Shown one piece after another: positions 1-6,077 of a stretch of DNA of 11,445 nucleotides. Location of the stretch: positions 1-11,445 of the forward strand of contig SKZG01000544.1 in the NCBI GenBank assembly GCA_007127495.1. The letters are read 5' to 3'. Position 1 is the stretch's first letter, and each line of letters opens with the position of its first letter. Source of the DNA: Planctomycetales bacterium (lineage in GTDB: Bacteria; Planctomycetota; Planctomycetia; Pirellulales; Thermoguttaceae). A model generated the notes under the pieces. That model was not told where the DNA came from and made no database searches. It saw only the letters and a program-made list of their open reading frames with translations. The translations under genes were made by a program, and so were the position numbers.

Positions 1-1
1 A

Positions 2-589
2 AGCGACAACTTAACCGACCCGCTGGGCCACTTGGCAGATGCCGTGCTCCGGTCGATGGGGCCTGGAAAGCCGGCCAGTTTGCTGTTCGTGTCGCCGGAT
101 GCGGACAACCTAGGAATTGACTTGCTCGTGCCGTTAGCGACGTCGCTTGCCCAGCGTCTCGATTCTGATCTTCTGTTGATCGACACCCATTTGCGGCACC
201 CCGTGCTGGCTACCCGGCTGGGGGTGGAAACGTCGCGTGGCCTGACGGATGTATTGATCGGGTGTGCGCGTTGGCCCGACGTGGTGCGGCACACCGTACT
301 GCCGGGGGTGGACCTTTTGCCCGCGGTACCGTTTTCGACGCCGGCCGGACCGCCGCTGGGCCGTCTCAATTTATCACAACTGCTTTCCGAGGTGCGAGCG
401 AGCTACCCGCTTTGCCTGATCCACGGTGCATCGCTGCGGTATCCTGAGGTGGCGCCGCTGGCGAGCCATTGCGAAGGGGTTTACCTGGTCGTTCGGCTGC
501 ACGCCACGATGCGCCGGGCCGCATCGGAAGCCGTGCCCCTGCTCCAACGCGCCGGCGCCAACGTGTTGGGCTGCATCGTGGTCCAATAG
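2..589 (+). CDS. CpsD/CapB-like tyrosine-kinase-fold protein, degenerate, 5' partial
   Basis: The reading frame is open from base 2, so this is the C-terminal 195 residues of a longer protein; the TTG at 32 is not its real start. The fold resembles the cytoplasmic kinase domain of bacterial tyrosine kinases (CpsD/CapB/Wzc), which control polymerisation and export of capsule or exopolysaccharide. Seen: the strand 'ASLLFVSP' (visible residues 25-32), an A'-like motif 'LLLIDTHLRHP' (57-67, family form xxIDxDLRRP), 'GLTDVLIG' (80-87), and the closing strand 'GVYLVVR' followed by 'RAGANVLGCIVVQ' (159-195). The P-loop that should follow 'VSP' is replaced by 'DADNLGID' with no GK[ST]. The Walker B position reads 'LCLIHGAS' instead of a form like 'VIIDTPP'. 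No tyrosine cluster ends the protein. It is probably a non-catalytic partner or regulator. A MinD/ParA-like origin is possible because the fold is shared. The gene ends 12 bases from the convergent GGDEF gene. Confidence 0.75.
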   Translation, partial: SDNLTDPLGHLADAVLRSMGPGKPASLLFVSPDADNLGIDLLVPLATSLAQRLDSDLLLIDTHLRHPVLATRLGVETSRGLTDVLIGCARWPDVVRHTVLPGVDLLPAVPFSTPAGPPLGRLNLSQLLSEVRASYPLCLIHGASLRYPEVAPLASHCEGVYLVVRLHATMRRAASEAVPLLQRAGANVLGCIVVQ

Positions 590-601
590 CGCGGTCGCAG
601 G

Positions 602-2191
602 CTAGGCACAATTCGCGGCCCGCTCCATGGCGGCCTCGACGGTTTCGGACCGGGCGCCATTGTGAAACATCGAGCAGTTGCCGCCGGCCTCGAAGGCGAT
701 GCCAAGCGATGTTTCCGCGCGCTCCAGCATCCGTTTCGTATCGTCCGATTCCATCGCGTTGGCGCCGCCAATGCTTACCGTGAAATGCATTGGGCCGCGC
801 TCCGTCGGCAAGTGGCACTTTGCGATGGCCTCGCGAAGGCGTTCGGAAATGCCCACGACGTTTGCCATCCAAGTGCCGGGAAAGAGAACTACGAAGGTCG
901 CCGTATCGTAATGGGCCACCATGTCCATGTCGCGAATGGCGGCGCTGAGGAAATGCGCGGTCGCCTTGAGCACCAGGCACCCAGCCCGCTCACCGTACTC
1001 TTCGACAATTCGCTGGAAATGGTCGATACGGATCATGATCACCGAGGGGTTGGCGCCTCCACGGCGCCATTCGGCCAGGCGCCGGGCGAGAATGATGCAA
1101 AACTCGGTCCGGTTCGACATGGTGATTTGCCCGACAACCGTCTTGCCTGCCACGGGGTCTTCCCGGTCGCTCTGATCGGCGGCGGCACGGGGCCGCGACT
1201 CGGCGTTGGGTTCCTGCTTGGCAGGCAGTTCTGTGGGCGGCGGCGCGGAGGCCGGAGGCGCCGTGGGCGGTGCCTCCGGCTCGCTTGCCGGAATCGAATC
1301 GGCTGACTGCAACAGGTGGGGCGTGGTGCCGTCGTGCCAGTGAACGCAATCACGGCCGGCCGCTTTCGACGCATAGAGCGCTGCGTCGGCGCGATCGATC
1401 AACTGGGGTACCGTTTCGCCTTGGAAGATCTGAGCGACCCCCAGGCTCGCCGTGACGCGCAGTTCCTGGCCGTCGCAATGAAACGCCCGTTCGGCAATAT
1501 GCCGCCGCGCCCGTTCAGCACAATGTTTCGCCTCGGCAACCGGGGTGCGCGACAGGATCATGGCGAATTCTTCGCCGCCGTATCGGACGACGAGGTCGCC
1601 CTTCCTGGCGGTGTTGCGCAACAGTTCCCCCATCATCCGCAGCACCGCGTCGCCCGCCTGGTGGCCGTACGTATCGTTGAATCGTTTGAAGTGGTCGACG
1701 TCAAACATCACGATGGAGAAAGTCTCGCCCAGCTTCTCCCACCGTTCCAGGCGCCGAGACATCTCCTCATCGAAGGCGCGGCGGTTGGCAAGGCCGGTCA
1801 GCGCGTCGGTCCGAGCGGCCTCGGCATGCTTCTCGACCTGGGCGGCCTGCTCCTTGAGTTTCTGTTTGGCCGAGCCGAGTTGACCTTGCATCCGGCTGTT
1901 GGCCTCGATCAGTTCCGTTACCGCGAGCAGCACCGCTTCGTGCTTTGCCCCGGAGGAACTGTGCAACTGCTCGTTGATCGCCTCGACACGATCGGTGTGC
2001 GCGCCCACGTCGGATGCCACGCGCGTCGCCAATTCGTGCAAACGGCCGAGGACTTCGCGAGCCTGCCTCGCTTCACCGGCCGGGTCTGAGGGGGTGGGGG
2101 TCGGCTCACGGGTGCGTAGCCACCAGCCCAACGCAACCCCCGTCGCGAGTACGAGCAAACCAAACAACAAGTCAATGGCCACCATGGGCAT
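602..2191 (-). CDS. Membrane-anchored diguanylate cyclase with tandem GGDEF domains (second one degenerate)
   Basis: 529 residues. The first GGDEF domain should make c-di-GMP from two GTP, acting at the cytoplasmic face of the inner membrane. Seen in order: one N-terminal hydrophobic helix (about 4-24); a helical, probably coiled-coil segment (about 40-127); GGDEF domain 1 (about 128-287) with 'DALTGLANRRAF', 'FDVDHFKRFND' and the catalytic 'RYGGEEF' (203-209); a Pro/Ala-rich linker (about 299-330); and GGDEF-like domain 2 (about 350-512). Domain 1 has an RxxD inhibitory site (R196-D199) exactly five residues before GGEEF. In domain 2 the active-site motif reads 'DTATF' (429-433), so catalysis is unlikely, but R420-D423 keeps RxxD at the same spacing. 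The start is chosen from GGGGAG at 2199-2204, seven bases before the ATG; a second ATG two codons in is possible. The gene follows the aminotransferase gene after 112 bases that carry a candidate promoter. Confidence 0.9.
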   Translation of the reverse strand: MPMVAIDLLFGLLVLATGVALGWWLRTREPTPTPSDPAGEARQAREVLGRLHELATRVASDVGAHTDRVEAINEQLHSSSGAKHEAVLLAVTELIEANSRMQGQLGSAKQKLKEQAAQVEKHAEAARTDALTGLANRRAFDEEMSRRLERWEKLGETFSIVMFDVDHFKRFNDTYGHQAGDAVLRMMGELLRNTARKGDLVVRYGGEEFAMILSRTPVAEAKHCAERARRHIAERAFHCDGQELRVTASLGVAQIFQGETVPQLIDRADAALYASKAAGRDCVHWHDGTTPHLLQSADSIPASEPEAPPTAPPASAPPPTELPAKQEPNAESRPRAAADQSDREDPVAGKTVVGQITMSNRTEFCIILARRLAEWRRGGANPSVIMIRIDHFQRIVEEYGERAGCLVLKATAHFLSAAIRDMDMVAHYDTATFVVLFPGTWMANVVGISERLREAIAKCHLPTERGPMHFTVSIGGANAMESDDTKRMLERAETSLGIAFEAGGNCSMFHNGARSETVEAAMERAANCA

Positions 2192-2279
2192 GTACTCTCT
2201 CCCCTACCTCGTTCTCGACTTGACGGAAGAACGGCGTTGACATCGCGTGTGGTTTTTGGGTTTACACAAATCCTACATT

Positions 2280-2307
2280 TAGATAGGTCAGGTTGAGGAA
2301 AAGTCAA
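2280..2307 (-). promoter_or_regulatory. Candidate sigma-70-type promoter for the GGDEF gene
   Basis: On the minus strand TTGACT (2302-2307) and TATCTA (2280-2285) are 16 bases apart. This is close to the -35/-10 consensus and lies in a locally AT-richer gap of an otherwise GC-rich window. The -35 box overlaps the stop codon of the upstream aminotransferase gene. Transcription would start near 2273, giving a leader of about 80 bases. This is pattern recognition only, and the spacer is one base short of ideal. Confidence 0.4.
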
Positions 2308-3236
2308 ATGCATTTGGCGGAGGGGACTTGTACCACCCGTACGGCTTGGTCCATAATGTCAACGCCGACCAGCTTGCTCCAGGCCGCGATGAGGCTCTGG
2401 AACACCTCGCCCGGCTTGCCCGTGCCGATCGGTCTTCCGTCCAGACGTGTGACCGGCAATAGGCACGGCGACGTGCTGCTCAGCAGCACTTCGTCGGCCC
2501 CGGCGACTTCGGCCGGCGTCAGATCGCGGAACCCGGTTCGAATGCCCAGTTGCGAAGCCAGGCGGAAGGCTACGTCGAGGCTGATCCCGTGGAGGATGCG
2601 GTGCAAGGGCGGCGAAAGGAGCCCCTCGTCGCGCCGAAAAACCAGCACGTTGGCCGTCGACGCCTCCGAAACCCGACCATCCAGGTCCAGCAGCAGCGCG
2701 CGGGCGCCCGGCTCACGGGCCGTCGCCTCGCGATCTGCCAGATAGTAGTGCATCCGGCTGCGGCACTTCAAGTCCGCCGGCCAGCAGTCGGCAGGCACCT
2801 GGCGCACGGAAGCTGTCACCAGGGGCTGCCCGGTGCGATACTTCTCGGCCCAAAGCGCAAACGGAAGCCGGTACGTGTGCATGCCCACGGTCGGCCGCGC
2901 CGGGCCGTGCGGCGCGAACGTGGCGTAAGCGCCCGGCGTAACGAACATCGAAAGCCCCAACTCTTCATTGGGGCCAAGCAGCGCCCAGTTATGGGCAACC
3001 AGTTCGCGGGCTGTGACGGCGAGCCGGTGAACGTCCATATCAGGGCAGACGCCCACCACGGAAAGCGAATGGCTCAGCCGCAGTAGATGGTCCTCGAGCC
3101 GGAACAACTCGCCGCCAAAGGTGCGCAATTGCTCCGCCACGGTGACGCCTAACACGAACCCGGCGTCGGTGGGGGCAATCTGCATCGCCGACGCAGGAAT
3201 CATCGTGCCATTAAGAAACGCTTGTTCATCCAACAT
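2304..3236 (-). CDS. Class IV PLP-dependent aminotransferase (BCAT / D-amino acid aminotransferase / aminodeoxychorismate lyase family)
   Basis: 310 residues, a usual length for the fold-type IV PLP family, which includes branched-chain and D-amino acid aminotransferases and 4-amino-4-deoxychorismate lyase. Seen: an N-terminal 'FLNGTMIPASAMQIAPTDAGFVLG' pattern (split by its conserved Asp-Gly-Phe), then 'EQLRTFGGELFRLEDHLLRL'. The likely PLP lysine is K157 in 'DLKCRSRMHYYLADREA'. E191 in 'VSEASTANVLVF' is the conserved cofactor-contacting Glu, and 'LHGISLDVAF' follows. The exact substrate cannot be read from the sequence. The frame stays open upstream to 3434, but homology begins at the ATG at 3236, directly after the stop of the hydrolase gene; the longer form would overlap that gene by 191 bases. 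The gap between the two genes is 7 bases with only a weak GAG before the ATG, which suggests translational coupling. Confidence 0.85.
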   Translation of the reverse strand: MLDEQAFLNGTMIPASAMQIAPTDAGFVLGVTVAEQLRTFGGELFRLEDHLLRLSHSLSVVGVCPDMDVHRLAVTARELVAHNWALLGPNEELGLSMFVTPGAYATFAPHGPARPTVGMHTYRLPFALWAEKYRTGQPLVTASVRQVPADCWPADLKCRSRMHYYLADREATAREPGARALLLDLDGRVSEASTANVLVFRRDEGLLSPPLHRILHGISLDVAFRLASQLGIRTGFRDLTPAEVAGADEVLLSSTSPCLLPVTRLDGRPIGTGKPGEVFQSLIAAWSKLVGVDIMDQAVRVVQVPSAKCI

Positions 3237-3243
3237 CTCGCTA

Positions 3244-4236
3244 TTATCGGCTGCGGGGCCCTGGCTGCATAGGGTCCTCGGGGGCGCCGAGTGCATAGTC
3301 GGCCAGGGCCGTTCGAAGCGAGCCGGCTCGCCAATAGGACCACCAGCCGTGCTCGCGACCGACAAGGCAGCTAACGTCGACCCGCCGGACTTTTTCGCGA
3401 TCGGCCGGGGGCAGCCAGTGGCCGAAGCCGCCATACCCTAACGCCGCCGGCCCGCGCCTGCGGCCATACATGCGTGGGTAAAGACGCATCACCCGGTCAG
3501 CCGAGTTCGAGGTGACCAATGCGCGATCGAGTTGCCCCAGGGCCCGGCCGTTGCGTTGGCCGGGAGCGAGCCAATGGGCATCGAGTGCGGCGGCAATCAG
3601 GACGGCGTTCCATGGGGCCCGGCGGGGTGCGATCGGCTCGCCAAGCCGGTACCGACCCACTTGTCCGCCGGCAACCAGTTCCAACGCGCCGGTAATGACC
3701 CTTGCACCGAAGCTGTAACCCACAAGCGTGACAGGCTGTTCCGCGGCCGTTTCCTTCAGACAAGCGGCCAGGTAGAAGGCTTGGACGTCGCTGTAGTGTG
3801 CCTTCAGTTGCACGTCGGCACGCACACCCCGGCACACCTGCTCGCTGGGCCACGACCAGATGACCAACCGGAACCGGCGTGCCGGCCGGGCACGCCTCAG
3901 GTAACGATGAACAGAACAGCCCATCTGAACCGCATCGTTCGGCGCCGCCCGATTCCCGTGAATCAGGAACACCGTGGGGACGTCGGGAGCGCCGACGTCG
4001 TGAAACGCCTCTCGGCCGGCGGGGACCCATGCGTTTTGCTCCATCCGCCAGAAGCGGATGTGCGAGTCAGCGGCTTCCAACGCGGTGTGCCGGGGCGCCG
4101 ACCGCGTGCTGATCAGCCAGACGTCGGCGTCCGGGGGGGCGGCATGCGCGGATGCGCACCCCATGAGGAATATGCCGACGATAGCAACCAGCGGCCTTGG
4201 GTATCTTTTCTGTGTGACTGCGGAGAACTTGCTCAT
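3244..4236 (-). CDS. Exported alpha/beta hydrolase, probable lipoprotein
   Basis: 330 residues. A basic N-terminus (KRYPRP) is followed by a hydrophobic core and 'FLMGC' (Cys27), a plausible lipobox; Sec cleavage after 'ASAHA' is an alternative. The mature part has alpha/beta-hydrolase hallmarks: 'TVFLIHG' (His93-Gly94, oxyanion region), the nucleophile elbow 'LVGYSFGARV' with Ser175, a possible acid Asp247 in 'TSNSADRVMRLYP', and a possible catalytic His273 in 'GFGHWLPP'. The order Ser-Asp-His fits the fold and the region resembles DUF900-type hydrolases, but I cannot name the substrate; esterase or lipase activity is the broad expectation. The frame is open upstream to 4383, but that stretch has no signal features. 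The ATG at 4236 places the signal peptide at the N-terminus, with a weak purine-rich site (GACGAG) ahead. It is the first gene of a probable pair with the aminotransferase and diverges from the small lipoprotein gene. Confidence 0.75.
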   Translation of the reverse strand: MSKFSAVTQKRYPRPLVAIVGIFLMGCASAHAAPPDADVWLISTRSAPRHTALEAADSHIRFWRMEQNAWVPAGREAFHDVGAPDVPTVFLIHGNRAAPNDAVQMGCSVHRYLRRARPARRFRLVIWSWPSEQVCRGVRADVQLKAHYSDVQAFYLAACLKETAAEQPVTLVGYSFGARVITGALELVAGGQVGRYRLGEPIAPRRAPWNAVLIAAALDAHWLAPGQRNGRALGQLDRALVTSNSADRVMRLYPRMYGRRRGPAALGYGGFGHWLPPADREKVRRVDVSCLVGREHGWWSYWRAGSLRTALADYALGAPEDPMQPGPRSR

Positions 4237-4461
4237 CGAATCGACTCGTCTTCTTTGTCCAGGAGTAATCGAGCACCGGCCGGCCGGGGGCAGGTCCATA
4301 AACAGCGTAGCTTGTAATAGACGTCGCGGGTGCGGAGAACTACGAGAAATGTTGAAAAAAAACCGCGTGTTGGATTTGCACATCCTTCAGCGTGGTGTAG
4401 AGTTGTTTTACCATGGCCCTCGTGCAATGGAACACGTTCGACTCGATTGGAGATCCGAGTT
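4237..4461. promoter_or_regulatory. Divergent intergenic region between hydrolase and small lipoprotein genes
   Basis: This 225-base gap must hold the start signals of both flanking genes. For the plus-strand gene a weak pair TTGCAC (4376-4381) and TAGAGT (4398-4403), 16 bases apart, is the best seen. An A-tract of eight (4355-4362) lies upstream and could act as an UP-like element or a bend. A 12-base perfect palindrome CCGGCCGGCCGG sits at 4276-4287, in the leader of the hydrolase gene. I found no convincing minus-strand promoter. No ORF with coding character was seen here. Confidence 0.3.
4449..4454 (+). promoter_or_regulatory. Ribosome binding site of the small lipoprotein gene
   Basis: GGAGAT precedes the ATG at 4462 by seven bases. 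It decides the start: the same frame is open from 4330, but only this ATG has a Shine-Dalgarno site and a signal peptide directly after it. Confidence 0.55.
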
Positions 4462-4677
4462 ATGAAGAAGTTTTTGGTTTTAACGGCGGTACTGCTTCTG
4501 GCATCCAGCACGATTGGCTGCCGCTGCGGCCGCTGGCTGTGGCGCGGTCCGATGCGAGAAACGGCGGTAATTACCTGCCCAACGGAATGCCCGCCCGGCC
4601 CGGTAATGAGCGACCCGTGCGGCGCCCCGCCGGCGATGCTTCCGGGGCCTGCCATGTACGCACCGGTTCTGGAATAG
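4462..4677 (+). CDS. Small Cys/Pro-rich putative lipoprotein
   Basis: 71 residues. 'MKKFLVLTAVLLLASSTIGC' is a clean signal peptide (two lysines, hydrophobic core) ending in Cys20. The lipobox is imperfect because Thr stands at -3 instead of Leu, so the protein is either a lipoprotein or a Sec-exported peptide. The mature part is about 51 residues, rich in Pro, Gly and Met, with five cysteines counting Cys20 ('GCRCGRW', 'CPTECPPG', 'DPCGAPP'). No domain is recognisable and the function is unknown. Tiny lipoproteins with a CRCxxW-like start seem familiar from planctomycetes, but that is recollection, not a search. It is transcribed away from the hydrolase gene and converges on the GNAT gene, with a hairpin after its stop. 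Confidence 0.65.
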   Translation: MKKFLVLTAVLLLASSTIGCRCGRWLWRGPMRETAVITCPTECPPGPVMSDPCGAPPAMLPGPAMYAPVLE

Positions 4678-4687
4678 CCTCCCCACA

Positions 4688-4728
4688 GGCCGGCGAACGG
4701 GCCGGCCGTTTGCACCGCCGCATTTTTT
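4688..4728 (+). terminator. Candidate terminator after the small lipoprotein gene
   Basis: GGCCGGC (4688-4694) and GCCGGCC (4701-4707) form a perfect 7-bp GC stem with a 6-base loop, 10 bases past the stop codon. GTTT follows at once and a run of six T at 4723-4728. The long T-run is 15 bases from the stem, so this is not a textbook intrinsic terminator. It sits between convergent genes and may also limit read-through from the other side. Confidence 0.4.
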
Positions 4729-4768
4729 GGCCCCCCCCGGCTGTGCCGCTTGCCGCGTCCCGGCCGCG

Positions 4769-5932
4769 CTATTGCCAGCGCGGCCGGCGCGGCGGGCAGG
4801 AGCCTTCGCGGAACGTTGCGTTCGCGGCCCAGCCCCCGACCCGTCCTTGCACCCAGCGCCGCAGTCGTAGCATTTGCGCCTGTGGCGCAGACCACGGATA
4901 ATGCCCGAAGCGGACGATAGGCAACACGTGGGTCCGATAATGGCGCTTGCGCTCGAGCGACCCCGCGCCCAAGTCGTAGATACGGTCGCCTCGCAGGAAG
5001 CTATCGCGGATGGACATGGCCCACAGCAGCCCCCCCACACCCGCCCGAGCCAATTCGGGATCGAACCCGACGCGCAGGCCGCTCACGTGCCCTTGCCAGT
5101 GATAATTGTAGGCGAAGGCCACCGGCCGGTCATCGAGCCATAGCAGGTTCACGTCGGCCGCGCCCAACCGCGTGGCCGCCTCGTGGACCTCGTGCAAGAA
5201 CGGGCAGATCGATTCGGTCGATAGGGTCGTTCCATTACCCACCGAAGCCTGCCAACTGCGGCCGGCAAGCTGCCGACATGTCTCGTACAGGTCCCAGCGC
5301 GGATCGGTTTCATCATACGCTTCACCCCGCGGCCGGTAGCGCTCGAAGCGAAGCTCCCCCAGTTGGGTAATCTTCTTCTGCCGCCGACGGAAGTTGTTGC
5401 GGAACGAACTCGTGCGACCGGCGAAATAGCTGTCCCAGTCGCCTTGCAGGTCGACGACCGCTGTGTGGTCCCATGCCGTCGCGAGTGATTGCATGCCCGC
5501 TGAACGCATTGCCATGCCGATATCGCGTAGATCGGTGCCCGGTGTCCCGCACCAACGCAGCTCCAGAAAATCCCAGTTGCGCTTGCTTTTCCGAATGTGC
5601 GCAAGCCCAGCCTGCAAGGTCCCGGCCGGGTCGGGGCCGATCGGACCGTAAAAGGAACCCCAGTCGTGAAGCGGGTAGCTTAGGACGCGTAACGACCCGA
5701 CCCGCGTCTTCTCCTGGTACGCTACTAGAGGAAGAATCCCCTGCAGTCGATTGGGGGGGCCGACTGTCAGAATCCGGAACGTCATCTCGTCGCCGAAGTG
5801 TCGCCAATAGGCTTCCAGCCATGGAAGCGATTGGAAAAACGTGGCGTGTTCGGTTTGCCGCAATAACGCCGACCACTCCGCCCGCAGTTCGCGCAACTGG
5901 CCAATCTGATTGATTTCACGAACATGACACAT
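4769..5932 (-). CDS. CelD/BcsL-family GNAT acyltransferase (Acetyltransf_6 type)
   Basis: 387 residues, typical for the CelD/BcsL (FemAB-like, double GNAT) family, whose members are linked to cellulose and other exopolysaccharide synthesis. Seen: an N-terminal half with 'FFQSLPWLEAYWRHFG' (32-47) and 'LPLVAYQEKTRVGSLRVLSYPLHDWGSFYGPI' (broken by Tyr86-Pro87); then the C-terminal GNAT half with 'SSFRNNFRRRQKKI' (175-188), the strand 'LLWLDDRPVAFAYNYHW' (263-279), 'GFDPELARAGVGGLLWAMSI' (289-308) and the family-typical 'YDLGAGSLERKRHYRTH' (319-335). No signal peptide or membrane helix is seen, so it is cytoplasmic. The donor and acceptor cannot be deduced. The start is supported by GAGG at 5941-5944, eight bases upstream. 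The tail past about 365 is basic and looks disordered. It is convergent with the small lipoprotein gene and 145 bases downstream of recQ. Confidence 0.85.
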   Translation of the reverse strand: MCHVREINQIGQLRELRAEWSALLRQTEHATFFQSLPWLEAYWRHFGDEMTFRILTVGPPNRLQGILPLVAYQEKTRVGSLRVLSYPLHDWGSFYGPIGPDPAGTLQAGLAHIRKSKRNWDFLELRWCGTPGTDLRDIGMAMRSAGMQSLATAWDHTAVVDLQGDWDSYFAGRTSSFRNNFRRRQKKITQLGELRFERYRPRGEAYDETDPRWDLYETCRQLAGRSWQASVGNGTTLSTESICPFLHEVHEAATRLGAADVNLLWLDDRPVAFAYNYHWQGHVSGLRVGFDPELARAGVGGLLWAMSIRDSFLRGDRIYDLGAGSLERKRHYRTHVLPIVRFGHYPWSAPQAQMLRLRRWVQGRVGGWAANATFREGSCPPRRPRWQ

Positions 5933-6025
5933 CGCAGGTACCTCAGCCTAGCGCGGCCTGCACCTAGAAACGGAAGAATCCTCTATAAAGATACCTTACG
6001 CCACGGCGTTGCCGTTTGCCGAGTT

Positions 6026-6049
6026 AGGGCCCATAAATGAATAGGCCCT
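6026..6049. repeat. Inverted repeat between recQ and the GNAT gene
   Basis: AGGGCC (6026-6031) and GGCCCT (6044-6049) are perfect arms around a 12-base AT-rich centre that offers two more A-T pairs after one mismatch. It lies 29 bases past the recQ stop and about 94 bases upstream of the GNAT start. It could end recQ transcription, though no T-run follows on the minus strand, or bind a regulator of the GNAT gene. Confidence 0.35.
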
Positions 6050-6077
6050 TATTCCAACGGTCGCAACCACCCGGCAG

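Noticed and set aside
1316..2089. 257-codon open frame on the plus strand opposite the GGDEF gene
   Set aside because: Antisense to the active GGDEF domain and coiled coil; no homology pattern or start signal.
3237..3434. 66-residue N-terminal extension of the aminotransferase
   Set aside because: It overlaps the hydrolase C-terminus, shows no family similarity, and the class IV N-terminal pattern begins right after the ATG at 3236.
4237..4383. 49-residue N-terminal extension of the hydrolase
   Set aside because: It would bury the signal peptide inside the protein and has no ribosome site; the ATG at 4236 fits the signal sequence.
4413..4901. 162-codon plus-strand frame starting at ATGGCCCTC
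   Set aside because: It overlaps the small lipoprotein in another frame and runs into the 3' end of the GNAT gene; no ribosome site or domain.
4480..5040. 186-codon minus-strand frame overlapping the GNAT gene end
   Set aside because: Composition (Arg/Gly/Ala/Cys-rich) looks like a shadow of the GNAT frame, and the GNAT C-terminal motifs are clear in the other frame.
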